In this document: positions 30,497 through 41,322 of the stretch, one piece after another
Layout of the letters: each line of letters begins with the position of its first letter
How positions within the stretch are numbered: position 1 is the stretch's first letter
Source: Certhia americana
Taxonomy: Eukaryota; Chordata; Aves; Passeriformes; Certhiidae
DNA length: 64,000 bases
Assembly: GCA_018697195.1 (NCBI GenBank)
Contig: CM031861.1
Location: 2,675,656 to 2,739,655, forward strand
Direction of reading: 5' to 3'
Translations under genes and position numbers: made by a program
The notes under the pieces: generated by a model
The model's input: only the letters and a program-made list of their open reading frames with translations
Database searches by the model: none
Told to the model about the DNA's origin: nothing

Positions 30497-30665
30497 GAGT
30501 TATTCCCCATCATCCCAGCTGGAAAAGGCTCCTGTGAAGGGCTGTGGTGTAGCAGGGTGGGATTTGGGGGGCTGTGGCTGCTGCCAGCTTGGGAATGGGA
30601 ATGAGGAACCCTCTTTCCTCCGCTCCCAAGGACAAACCACCCTTAGAGCCGTGCTCTGCACTAGT

Positions 30666-30671
30666 TTTATT
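30666..30671 (-). terminator. ZP1: Polyadenylation signal of ZP1
   Basis: AATAAA on the minus strand about 145 bp beyond the proposed ZP1 stop codon. Confidence 0.6.
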
Positions 30672-30813
30672 TTTCCAGCTTTTCCCAGAGACATCCAACA
30701 GCATCCAGGTAGAGGCAGGAGCTGCGAGGAGGAAGAGGGGGAGGAAATAACTTAAAGGGATGAAGGAGTGTTTGGGATGAAGGGGTTTTTAGGGAGCAGA
30801 AGGCACTCACCCT

Positions 30814-33800
30814 TTAGCCTCTCTGCTGAGTTCCCCCTCTCTTGGGAGCCTCAGGAAAGAAGATGCATCCCTGGGATGTGACTGTCCCCATGCTGTCACC
30901 TCTCCTCCTGTCCCCTGGAGACCTCCGTGCTCCTGTGGGGAGCAGCAGGTTGGTTTGGGAAGAGGGGGACACGTAGAGGTCTTCCCAAATCCCTGGAGGC
31001 CTCCACACTCACGTGAGGGCACTCCCAGCTGGCAGGAGGGCCGGCAGGGTTCCGGCTGGGCCAGGTGGCACACGGAAGCACTGCAGGAGATGTATACCTG
31101 GGAGCCACAGGAATGCCAGCGTCACCTGGGGATCCCCAAAAAGGGTCCCCAAGCCTGAAGGGACCCCCCAAAAACGCAGCCCAGAGCCTTGAGGAACCCC
31201 CCAAAAGCAGCATCAGCTTCCCAACAGGGAGAGACTGGGCAGCTGGAAGTGGGCTCAGTGCTGGGGTGGGTTATGGGGTGTTGGCATGAGGGATTCCCAA
31301 CACAGGGATTCAGGAGGATCCCCCTCACCTCCCCCTCCAGCACAGCCATTCCAGGGGGTTCCACAAAGGCGAAGGTGGAGACGACAAAGCGCTGGTAGTG
31401 ACTTGGGAAAGGCAGCTCTGGAGAGGCCGGACCCACTGGAATCAGCCGTGTCCTGTAGTTGTCCCCTTGGAAGGGACACCTGGGTGGGAAACAAGAACAC
31501 TGTGTCACCACAGTGACACCCCCCCCCCGCCCCTCACTTTCATCTTCCCATCCTTTTCTACTCACCCATCCACCAGGATGGGCCACTGGGGCTGGGATGT
31601 GGCATGGGAGCCAGGGGAGGCCCAGCAATGGTGTAGCACCAGCACCAAATTGGGATCCGTCTTCTGGAGCAGCCTGACTTCCACATAAATGGGGTCCCGG
31701 AGCACCCTCACCAGGGGGAAGTCACCCACAGGGTGGTAGGAGCTGTAGGATTCGTCTGTGGGAGTGTTGGGAGGGGTTGAGTGGGATGGGGAGCGGGATA
31801 GGGAGCGGGATAAGGAGCACTCACCAGTGGCAATCCGCAGCTGGAGCCCTAGTGGGCCCGGCATGGCCAGGGGGGCAGCTGTGGGGGGCACGGCCACCTC
31901 CACTCCCAAGGGAAGGAGGTCACTGGAGTTGTAGATGCACCGAGCATGGAGACTGGGGAAAAGAGGGAGAGAAGGGTGGGAGACTCACAAATCCTTCATC
32001 AGCCCCCTCAGGCCAAGTTGAGGGAACACCGCCAGGGACGTGACATGAGTGAGGGTTGGTTTGATCCAAGGGGGAATCCAGGCTCCCTGCCTGGATTTTT
32101 CCCCCCTCTTCCCTTACATGTAGGTGCTGTCCCGAGTGACGGAACCACGGGGGGATCCCTGGACATCGATGGTGGAGATCAGCTGGTTCTCATAGATCAG
32201 CTTGTCCTCGATCACCTGTGTAGGGAACACTGCAATGGGAAACATCCTGGGGGATACACAGATCGGGATTTGAGGCAGGAGGCAGCATGTGGGAGTTCTT
32301 TATCCTGAAGTTTTGGAGGGACTGGGAGCATTCTGGGGGCACTTCTATCCTGAAGTGATCCCACTATGCCCACCTGGGGGATTCTCCAGGGTTCTCCCGC
32401 CCTACCTGGACGGTGGTGCCGCAGTGGGTGACCGGGAAGCGGAACATGACGAAGGCCTCGGACACATGGAGGGGCTCACATCCCGCCTGGCTGCTGGCCA
32501 GCCTCACGCTGTCTAGGTTGTATGGCAGGGCCACCATTCCCCGTGGGACCACCAGGATAAAGTGTCCCTCCAGCAGGCACTGCACGGTGGCTACGATACC
32601 ACGGAGAGGCTCCATCACCCTGAGTGCTCTCTCCTGCCCCAGGGAGGAGTTCCGGGATATGCCTCCGGGTGTCCTACCTGTATTCCCATAATAGCAGGGT
32701 GTGGTACGGTCCATGTCGTCGTAGCAGCATCCCGCCTGCAGGCATCCATCCCGTCCCTGTGGAGCCACACATGGCAAACGGCCCACTGGCACCTGGCACT
32801 GCTCCCGGGTCAGCTGTGTTCCTGGGGGGAAGCAGAGAGGGGACACAGCACGGAATGTGGGTTGGAAAAGCACCTTGAGGCTGTTTCCCTTTGTCCCAGC
32901 ATCCCTCCATCCCATCTTCCCGCCTCACCTGCCCCTGCCGAGGGGTAGAAGAGCGCTGTGGAATGCAGCAGGTTGGGCTGGGAGTGAATCCCAGAATTCA
33001 GCAATCCAGGCTGGGGCTGCAGCCCTGGGTGTCCCAGGCCTGGCTGGGGCTGAGCCTGGAGTCCAGGGCTGATGAAACCTGGCCAGGATGAGAGTCCTGG
33101 GTGCACCACAGCTGGGCTGGAATGGCCAGGATGGGACAGCCCAGTGTGGCCTTGGAAACTGCTGTGGGAGTTGGAGTGATGACTGGGATGAGATATTCCT
33201 GGCTGGTTTGGGGGCTGAGCTACTGGGCGCAGAAATCCTGCTGGAGTCTGGGCACCAATGGAGGTCATGCCAGGCTGGTTTGGGGATACAAACCCTGGGC
33301 GAATCCCTGGTTGGTTTTGACCCCCAGGATGGTTTGGGGATACAAGCCCTGGGCGAATCCCTGGTTGGTTTTGACCCCCAGGCTGGTTTTGGGATACAAA
33401 CACTGGCCGAAGTTGCCCCGGTTGGTTTTGACCCCCAGGATGGTTTTGGGATACAAACCCTGGGCGCATCCCTGGTTGGTTTGGAGCCCCAGGATGCACC
33501 ATCCCAGGCTGGTTTTGGGATACAGAGCCTGGACGCAGGTGCCCTGGCTGGGTCTGACCCCCAGGATGCCCCAAACTAGGATGGGTTTGGGATACAAGCA
33601 CTGGGTGAAGGATTCCTGGTTGGCTCTGCCCCCCAAGTTGGGGGGGCTGCACTCCTGGGTGGATGAAGCTTCCCTGGATTGGGGTGACAGGACGAACCCC
33701 ACCAGGCTGGGACAGAAGCCCTGAGTGAGCCGGATTGGAATGGTGCTGGAGCACTGAGCTGGGCTGGTACCGTCCCACAGTGTGGACCTGCTCCAAGTGA

Positions 33801-34576
33801 TCTTGGGATGTGAGCTGGGATTCCGTAAGGGTAAGGGAGGACTCAGACATCTGGTGCAGGCCAGTGTGGGAGATCACGACTGTGCTGTCCCGGGCCTTCT
33901 CCCTCTTTCCATCTGGCAGCTTCTCAGAGCCCCCTGGCTTGGGGCAGGTCATGTTGACCTCGTAGGAGGCAACCAGGATCCCGTTGGACAGCAGCTCCTC
34001 CAGCTGCACCCGCAGGATGTGGCGGTTCTCCTGCAGGGGAACACAAGGGACAGTCACCCCCATCCTGCTAGAGGGGACCACAGAGGGGACAGGAGCGTCA
34101 CCTTGAACAGGACATGGCAGCCCTTGTAGCCGGAGGAGAAGATGATGGAGCCGTCCTCCCTGGAATTCAGCCAGTGGAGGCAGATGGAGCAGTTGGCCAC
34201 GTCAAAGCGGGAGCCAAACTCGTCTGGGGGGACATCATGGACACAGGGAAGTGACACATCCAGGTACATGGAAACCCCCCCAAGCAGCAGCAACAGCTCA
34301 TCCAAGCGATCAGGCTCATCCCATTGGGATACCACCACCAAGGAACACTCTGGGTTTGGGGGGAATCCCAGAGAAATCCAGCATCCCAAGGGCATCCAGG
34401 GAGTCCCCCCACTCACCCAGAACCTTGAAGCGGACGGTGTGGCTGTGGGATGGGAAGACCAGGAGCTGCATTCCCAACTCCCCGCAGTCGTGGCGGTACT
34501 GCAGGAGTGCCATGGTGGCTCTGGGCCACGGGGACAGGAGGAAGAGGAGCAGGAGGAAGGAGCAGCTCCGTAGCAT
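30814..34576 (-). CDS. ZP1: ZP1, zona pellucida / egg-coat glycoprotein
   Basis: Structural protein of the avian perivitelline layer, assembling with ZP3 and involved in sperm binding. Exons: 34417-34576, 34102-34223, 32929-34030, 32678-32821, 32406-32590, 32118-32215, 31825-31952, 31566-31755, 31329-31479, 31013-31097, 30814-30932; 827 aa. Signal peptide; ZP-N1 domain (HDCGELGMQLLVFP, DEFGSRFDVANCSIC); a Pro/Gln repeat region about 190-425 (units like GGQNQPGIRPGFVSPNHP); P-type trefoil about 463-505 (CLQAGCCYDDMDRTTPCYYG); ZP module about 510-760 (FPVTHCGTTVQV, DPNLVLVLHHCW, SHYQRFVVSTFAF). The last exon holds a basic furin-like cluster (ARRSPGDRRR) and stops soon after, without the C-terminal membrane helix of mammalian ZP1; that exon is the least certain. 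Confidence 0.92.
33040..33735 (-). repeat. ZP1: In-frame Pro/Gly/Gln repeat array of ZP1
   Basis: About 700 bp within the giant third exon is built from imperfect units of roughly 45-57 bp encoding QNQPGxRPGFVSxNHPGG-like segments. All units keep the frame. The equivalent part of human ZP1 is a shorter Ser/Pro region, and long repeats are known in avian ZP1. Confidence 0.8.
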
Positions 34577-34616
34577 GGCAGTGACACGGACGGAGTATGG
34601 GGCTCTGTGGTGTGGA

Positions 34617-34662
34617 TTTATATCCGGATGGCTGGGATGGGGGGGGGAATCAGGATCAGCTG
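34617..34662 (-). promoter_or_regulatory. ZP1: ZP1 TATA box and E-box
   Basis: On the minus strand TATAAA (34617-34622) lies 41 bp upstream of the ATG, so the 5' UTR is very short. A CAGCTG E-box (34657-34662) lies about 35 bp further upstream inside the palindrome GGATCAGCTGATCC. E-boxes at this distance are the known targets of FIGLA in vertebrate zona genes. Function here is inferred. Confidence 0.6.
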
Positions 34663-35327
34663 ATCCCGTGGGATGAGCTCTGCCCAGGGCTCCTCGCTCC
34701 CATGCTGCTGGTGACCTTGGTGCCCCGGCCCTGTGGTCACCTCCTGTGGCCGTGTCACGGTGACCAGGGACAAACGAAGCTTGTCCTGTGCTTGGAGACT
34801 GTCCCAGTGAACAGGAAATGGAACTGGTGCCAGGCGGGATGCCTGGCTGGATCAAGTGATCCAGGGGGAAAGGCGAAGGCTGGTGTGTGCCCATCTCCCC
34901 AGAGCCAGTACTGACAGCAGTGACGTCTGGACACGCCACTCCTGGAGTAGCCATGGGACCAGGGGACACAGTGGCATGGCCCCAGAGGTGTCTGAGGGAC
35001 TTGGAATCAGCCAGTTACCCCAAATCCCTGCTGTGCCATAATCCAAAGTCCTCCATGTGCATTCCCTCTGCCTCCCTTTCCCCAAGTTTCCCGCCTGGGA
35101 TTTATCTTTACTGCGGATTAAACCGCATCACCCTTCCCAGCGTCATGGCCACTCCCTGTGCCATGCCCTGGGCAAGGGAATGGGGTCATGCCAGCTCCCA
35201 GGAGCACAGGGATCCTGGTGGGAGGGTGCAAGGAGCCGGGGGCTGGGTGTGATTCCCTCAAACCTCCTTGGGAAGTGAGGGCAGCTACAGAGAGAGCAGT
35301 GTGTCCCCAGAGCCACAGCTGGGCTGA

Positions 35328-35640
35328 TACATAGCCAATATATGTTCTGTATGTGCCCCATATATGTCATATATAGAGAGATATAAATGTCTAATATACA
35401 TTTAATGTATGTACTATATATGTCCAATATACATCTGAGCTGTCTGTTCTGTATCCTATATACGTTCCATATGTATCCAACATATATCCTATATATATGT
35501 CCAATATATATCTGATACATATCCAATATATATCCCACAGGTCAAATATATATCCTATATATATATGATGTATATACGTGTCCAAGATATATCTGATGTA
35601 TCTCCCAAATATCTCCAACATATCTCCTAAATTGGATAGG
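35328..35640. repeat. AT-rich tandem array downstream of the thioesterase gene
   Basis: About 310 bp of imperfect 18-24 bp units such as CATATATATCCAATATATAT and TGTCCAATATATATCTGAT stands out sharply from the GC-rich surroundings. It lies between the ZP1 promoter side and the BAAT/ACOT polyadenylation site. Confidence 0.8.
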
Positions 35641-35697
35641 AATTGTGTCCAATCTTTGTTCCACACATCATTCCCCAGGAGCACAGGCCAGTGACAC

Positions 35698-35703
35698 TTT
35701 ATT
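35698..35703 (-). terminator. Polyadenylation signal of the BAAT/ACOT-like gene
   Basis: AATAAA on the minus strand about 47 bp after the stop codon, giving a very short 3' UTR. Confidence 0.7.
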
Positions 35704-35749
35704 CCCCGCAGTGACAATCCCGGTGCCCCCAACCCCTTTTCCCCGCCCC

Positions 35750-37818
35750 TCACAGCTTCATTGTGGCAACCGACCGCAGATGGAGCTCCAAGAACTGCAG
35801 GATCTCCTGCCAGGAATGTTCCTGGGCCCGGGCGTGGGGCTGGGGCTCTCCTCCCCATGCCACCGGCTTGGGAGTACCCCGGATGCTGGAGTTGCTGCAC
35901 AGGGGGGATCCGGGGGGCTCGATCAGGTGCCCGGCCCCAGGATAGGACAGGATCCGGCCGCTCTCCGGCGGCATCCGTGCCAGGGCCAGCTCGGCGAAGA
36001 GCTTGCTGTTGAAGCTCCGGTCAGCCTCTCCCACCACAAACAGTACCTTTCCCCGGATCTTCTCCACCGGGATGGCAGAGGCGCGGTAGGCGGGATCCCG
36101 GGGGTCGGCGAAGATGGCCGAGTTATCTATGGCTCCCACCTCGGTGAACAGGATGCGCTCAGTGTAGTAGGGAATGGGAGGGATGCGGAGCTCCTTATAG
36201 ACCAGCGGGTTTCCGTACAGGAAGGTTGTACCATTGATCCACACCGTGGCCACCACCCGTGGCAGGAAGGTGGCCATGGCCAAGGCCACCTCTGCACCTT
36301 TGGAGACGCCCACCACACCCAGGCCAGGGCCTCGGACCTGAAGCAAGAGGAAATGGAGCCAGCTGGGATAATACACAGGGACAGAACGTTTACTGGGACA
36401 TCCCTGGGTGCCAGGACACGGATATCCTCACAGGATAGCCCCAGTTGCCAGGACATCGCACTCACTGGGACATCCCCATTCCCTGAGACATCCCTGGTGC
36501 TTAGGACAACCCTGGGACATTACCCTGGTCGGCTAGACATCCTGCTCACCAGGATGAGGATGTCCCCAGGACATTCCTGGTCTCCAGGACAATCCCTGGT
36601 CACCAGGACGTCCCACTCACCAGGTAGCCCCCCCAATCCCAGCACATCCTGGCTCACAGGTGCCTTTCTCCACACTCCAGAACTCACCTTGGGATGCCGG
36701 AGGAGGAGCTCTGCTGCTTCCTCGAAATATTCCAGGTCCAGCTGGGCTAGGACTCGGGGCAGGTCATCGTAGGCGAAGAAGGCGAGGGCCAGCACAGCAA
36801 AGCCCCGGCTGGCCAAGAGTCCTGCCCGGAACTCGATCAGCCCCCCCGCACCCCCAAACAGGTCAATGACCCCAGGGAAGGGGCCTGGACCTGCAGGAAG
36901 ACAGGGAGAATGGCAGGGATGGGCAGCCACCGGTGCTGTCCTGCATCCCAGAGGTTCCATGGTTGGGCATCCCAGGGGGCACAAAGTCCAGTATCCTGGG
37001 GGACCCGAGGCTGGGCATCCCAAGATCCTGAGGTTTGGTATCTCAAGGATCCCAAAGCTGGGCAACCCAGGAATCTCAACTTTGGGCATCCCAGGGGTCC
37101 CGAGGTGTGTTATCCCAGGGGTCCCAGGGCTGGACAACCCAGGAATCCTGTGGTTTAGCATCCCAGGAGTCCTAGTGTTGTTTCCCGGGGGTCCCAATGC
37201 TCGGCACCCCCAGGATCCCAAGGTTCAGTATCCCAAGGGAATACCAGCTGGGTATCCCAGGATTCCAAGGCTGGGCACTGCAGGGCTCCCAAGAATGAGC
37301 ATCCTGCAAATCCCAAGGTTTGATATCCCGGAATTCCCCGCTGCCCAATGCTCACCAGGAGGCAGGAACAGGGCTCCACGGACCCTTCCCTCACGGATGG
37401 GCACCCGCTGCACTCCGGGGCCCACGTACCACCGCTCGGCCTCGCAGGACCCCAGCGGCTGCTGCTGGGGCTCCGTGCCCAGGCACAGCCCATCCAACAC
37501 TTCCAGCCGGACACGGAAGGGGCTGCCGGCCACATCCCGCTTGACCAGCCGTCGGAAAAGGGTGTCAGGCTGCAGGAACCAGAAGAGCCCCATGGGCCAG
37601 ACCCCCGAGTAGCTGCCTCCCAAGGCAGCATGGAGCCCAGGATCCACCTCTCCCGCTCCATCAGCGCGGAAAAAGGCGCGGGATTGGAAGCACTCGCCCT
37701 GCTCGTCCTTCAGCCATGCCCGGAGGGTGACAAGTTGGGATGGGGACAGTCCCCGCACGCGGATCTGCACCGGCCGGTCGGCCAGTGAGGACTGCGGTGT
37801 CACTGTCACCTCCACCAT
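35750..37818 (-). CDS. BAAT/ACOT-family acyl-CoA thioesterase
   Basis: Alpha/beta hydrolase that cleaves acyl-CoA, or conjugates bile acyl-CoA to amino acids, in peroxisomes or cytosol. Three exons, the family's usual layout: 37356-37818, 36688-36890, 35750-36337; 417 aa, typical length. The N-terminal beta-sandwich ([20 protein letters not shown]) precedes the hydrolase domain ([20 protein letters not shown]). Catalytic triad is readable: nucleophile Ser234 in GVSKGAE, Asp328 in VGEADRSF, His359 in [11 protein letters not shown] serine (not the BAAT cysteine) points to thioesterase rather than N-acyltransferase activity. The C-terminus ATMKL is only a marginal peroxisomal PTS1. The ATG at 37818 (ACCATGG) was chosen; an in-frame ATG at 37842 is possible. 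Orthology to a particular ACOT is not settled. Confidence 0.88.
36950..37350. repeat. Degenerate repeat in intron 1 of the thioesterase gene
   Basis: Imperfect units of the type GGGCATCCCAGGGGTCCCGAGG, about 30-35 bp, fill most of the first intron. A looser CCAGGACATCCC-type repeat occurs in intron 2 (about 36380-36620). Confidence 0.65.
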
Positions 37819-37839
37819 GGTGCACCTGGCAATGGGAAT

Positions 37840-39440
37840 CACCCTGAGCGTCCCACAGGGATTGCCACGCCCAGAAGGGGGCTGGTTGCAGGGGCTTGTC
37901 CCCAGGGATCCTCACGGGGGACCCCCAGGATGAGGTTTGTGGTCCAGATGGTTCTGCTGGCATCCCTCCTTCCCCATCCCTATCCCTCCTTCCTATGTCC
38001 CCCTCCCTCGCGGTCCCTGTCCCTTCTTTCCTGGGGCTTGTCCCCTCCTTCCCTGGTTCTAATTCCCTCCCTTCCTTGTCCCCTCCTTCCGTGATCCCAG
38101 TCTTCTGCTTCCCTGTCACCATCCCCTCCTTCCCTGCTCCCCATCCCCTCCTTCCCTACTCCCCATCCCCTCCTCCCTCACCACCTCCCACCCTCTGACC
38201 CCAACCCCCTGCCCCAAAACCCACCCGGCAGCCGGGACACCCCTTTTCCATGTGCCTCCCAGCCCTGGCATTCCCAGCACCCACCACCCCCTGTCCTTAA
38301 CCTCCTTCCCAGCCCGGGGCTGGAGCAGGGTGGGGATCGAGGGGCTCCGAGCCCCCCCCAATCCTGTGTGCACCCCGCTCCCTCTCCGTGCAGCACGGCA
38401 GTCCGGGAACAGGGAAGTTGGCCCCAATCCAGCCCTTGGGAGGAGACACTGGAGTCTCCCACATCCGTCCCACCAGGAAATCAGCCCCCAAGGGGCCGAG
38501 CTTTTCCTTCTCTTACCCCGCCGGGGAAAAAGCCTGGGCCGTGGACTCTGCGGAGGGCGAGGCTTGAGGATTCCTTGGAAATCATTAACCCGGGAATGGC
38601 GAGGGCAGAGCCCTCCTGCCCAATGACCCTGTGCCTGGCTGGCACTGGCTGCACCCCGAAATTCCCGCCAGTCCCCACTTTCCCTGTGGCACCTGGACAT
38701 GGATGGGACACCCCATCCCAATTCTGAGGGCTCCCCCCAAACTGTCACCCCGGGATGAAGCTCCAGAGCCCCGTGTTCCCATGTCAGGGCTTTGCACTGG
38801 TTCCTGCAGTCCCATTTTCCACCCAGTGCACCCCTTTGTCCCCCCATCCCAGCTCACAGCCACATCCCTCCCCAGGAATGCAGAAAGGGATGTTCACGGA
38901 CCAAGGAAAACCAGGAATATTAAGAAATCCGTGTGGATTTCCAACTCCCAGCCCCTGCCAAATTCCCAGCGTTGCCCCCCGCAGGAGAGTGTGTGACACC
39001 CTGCCCACTTCCTTGCTGACAGGTTCCAGGGCTCATTCCCAACTGGAATTCCCTCTTTGGAAAAAGGGAAACTGCAAGGAATGAGGGGCCATGGCACAGT
39101 CCAATCCTAGGAATGCCTTTGGGAAGGCCCCGGCTGGAGCCACCAGTCCCCAGAGCCACTGGAGGCAAATCTGTCTCAGTTCCTATTCATTTTTATAAGG
39201 AAAAGGCAAATTTGGGAAAGCAAAGTTCTGTTCCAGTCTCCAGCACCGGCCACACCCTGATTCTACAGGAACTGGGAGAATCCAGCAGCTGGCTCCTGTG
39301 GAATACACCCCCTCAGCTCTGCCCTGTTGTTTGTCCAACACTGAGGGTCCTGGCAGCGATTCCTGCCTGGGAAGCTGAGGGAAAACCCCTGGAAAGGAGC
39401 AGGATCCACAGGAATCCTGGCTGCATGGCTCGGGCGTGGC
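37840..39440. other. Thioesterase-CCDC86 intergenic region
   Basis: About 1.6 kb with no supported gene. CT-rich TCCCCTCCTTCC-type degenerate repeats occupy about 37960-38180. In human the intronless GPCR gene PTGDR2 lies between ZP1 and CCDC86; no seven-pass open frame is visible here. Confidence 0.55.
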
Positions 39441-39458
39441 AGTATCCCGATTCCCGCC

Positions 39459-41238
39459 TCATTCCGTGGTCGTGCTGTGCCTCACAGGTCTCTTCTGGAG
39501 CAGGGCCAGCGTATCCCGCTTTTCCACCCGCCTCAGCTGCTTCTTCTTGGCCCTCTTGAGCTTCAGGGGGTTCCGGATCTGGGAAACGGGAAAAGAGAGG
39601 GGATTTCGTGGAATCACAGGACCCTGGAACAGTTTGGGTTGGAAGGGACCTTAAGGATGCTCCAGTTCCACCCCTGGCCACGGGCAGGGACACCTTCCAC
39701 CAGTGCAGGTTGCTCCAAGCCCTGCCCTAGAGCATTCCCAGGAATGGAGCAGAGTGTGGGAATGAGGCAGGATGAGCCTGGATGGCTCCCAGCCTCCCCC
39801 CACCAAGGATTCAGGATCTAGGAGGGGATTTATCCCAAAAGTAATCCCATCCTCACCCACAGATGAGGTCTTCACCACCCCGAGCTCCCAGGTCTTTTCC
39901 CAATGGAAAAGCTACGATTTTCCCACACGGATTCCCACCGGTGTCGCATTTTCCTTGCTCCACCACCCTGTTCTCCCTCAGTTCTGGTGTTCCCAAGCTT
40001 GGGAGAACACAGGGGACACGCTTCCAGCACGCCCAGCTTTGCTGGGAATTTCCCAGTCCTCCCAGTATCCTCCAAAGATGGACACAGGGACAAGAACTGG
40101 AGCAAATTAGAGGCTGATCCATGTGGGACTGGAGGTTGTGGGGTTTTCCCAGTGTTGTTCCCAGCTGGCAGAGGGGTCTCACCACTTGGACAATCTCGGC
40201 TTTCCGCTCGTTTTCCAGGCGCCGCTTCAGGTTTTCCTCCCGCCGCCGTTTCTTTTCCTGTGGGAGCAGCACCAAAACCTTCCCTGCAGATCCCTTCCTC
40301 CGGGATTAAACCCAAACCAGCGCCAATGCCCACCCAAGTGTGAAATCCGTCATTCCAGCAGCTTTTCCACCCCGGGTGAAGCTGGAACTGACCCAGGGAG
40401 TTCATTCCGAGTCAGCGACTTGGAGCATGTGACTGGATTTGGCACCAGGACAGGGAATTCTCCATCCCAGCTGCCCTTTTCCTGGGCTCTGCCACAGCTC
40501 TGATGCCTGGGAAGAGGGCAGAGATCTGGCGTTGTGCTTGGGAAAGATGGGAATTCTCCAGCTCCCGAGCCCCGTTACCTCCTTCTCCCTCTGCTTTGCT
40601 TCCTCCAGCTGCCGTGCCAGATCCCGGACCAGTTTCTTCTCCTGCCTCTCCTTCATTTTCCGTGCCCAGGAGCTGCGGAGTGCCTTGTCCTGGACCATGT
40701 GGGAGAACCTGGGTGGGCACACGGGAGGTGTTGGCACCCCAAACCCCCCGGGATGAAGCCGGGGCCACTCCAGCTCCTCTGCAGAATTCCATGAAACTCC
40801 GCCAACCTAGGAGCATCCCACGGCATCTTCAACTCCTCGGCATCCCCTCCAAGTCATCCCCGTCACCTCTGGATCCTTCCCAAAGCCTATGGAACCGCCT
40901 CACAAGCCTCCGAGAGCCCCACAAACAATCTTGTCCCCCTCAAAATTTCCCCAGACCTCATGACCCCCCCAAACAGCCCTTCTGGAGCCCAGAGCCCTCC
41001 CAGGAACTGCCCCCCCTAATCCCGGCCTCCCTTCCCACCTCTTTTTCCCGGGATCCTTCCACACCCGTCCCGACTTGGGCTTGCCCCGCGGGATGGCTAC
41101 CACCGCCTCCTGCCGCTTCTTGCCGCCTTTCCGCCGCCGCAGAGCCGCGGCCGGAGCCGAGGCGGCCCCGCTGGGTCCCTCGGGGGTCACTCCCGGTCCC
41201 GGTCCCGGTCCCGGTCTCCCTCTGTTTTCCCCCTCCAT
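39459..41238 (-). CDS. CCDC86: CCDC86 (cyclon), nucleolar coiled-coil protein
   Basis: Nucleolar, chromosome-periphery protein involved in ribosome biogenesis and cytokine-responsive growth. Exons 41039-41238, 40579-40708, 40183-40257, 39459-39578 give 174 aa. The conserved C-terminal Cgr1-like basic coiled coil is nearly complete: [76 protein letters not shown]. The N-terminus ([16 protein letters not shown]) is short; human CCDC86 is 360 aa because of a long acidic repeat region that is missing here. The start codon sits in a CpG-rich promoter directly below the YY1-motif array. Confidence 0.93.
39611..39728 (-). mobile_element. CR1 LINE fragment (antisense) in CCDC86 intron 3
   Basis: The stretch GTTTGGGTTGGAAGGGACCT, followed by a CCAGTTCCACCCC-type segment and GGGCAGGGACACCTTCCAC, is the classic reverse complement of a CR1 3' end. 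It lies within the intron between 39578 and 40183. Confidence 0.8.
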
Positions 41239-41270
41239 GATCCACGCGGCCCCGCGGCGTCGCGGAGAGA

Positions 41271-41278
41271 TGACGTCA
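41271..41278. promoter_or_regulatory. CCDC86: CRE palindrome in CCDC86 promoter
   Basis: Perfect TGACGTCA, 33 bp upstream of the CCDC86 start codon and about 45 bp below the first YY1-type motif. Confidence 0.55.
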
Positions 41279-41322
41279 GAGGCGCGCTCCCCGCGGAACC
41301 GCGAAGCCAGAGACCCTCTCTG

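Noticed and set aside
33101..33724. Plus-strand open frame of 207 codons opposite ZP1
   Set aside because: Antisense shadow of the ZP1 repeat exon.
34600..39450. Search for an intronless PTGDR2-like GPCR
   Set aside because: No open frame on either strand shows seven hydrophobic segments or GPCR motifs.
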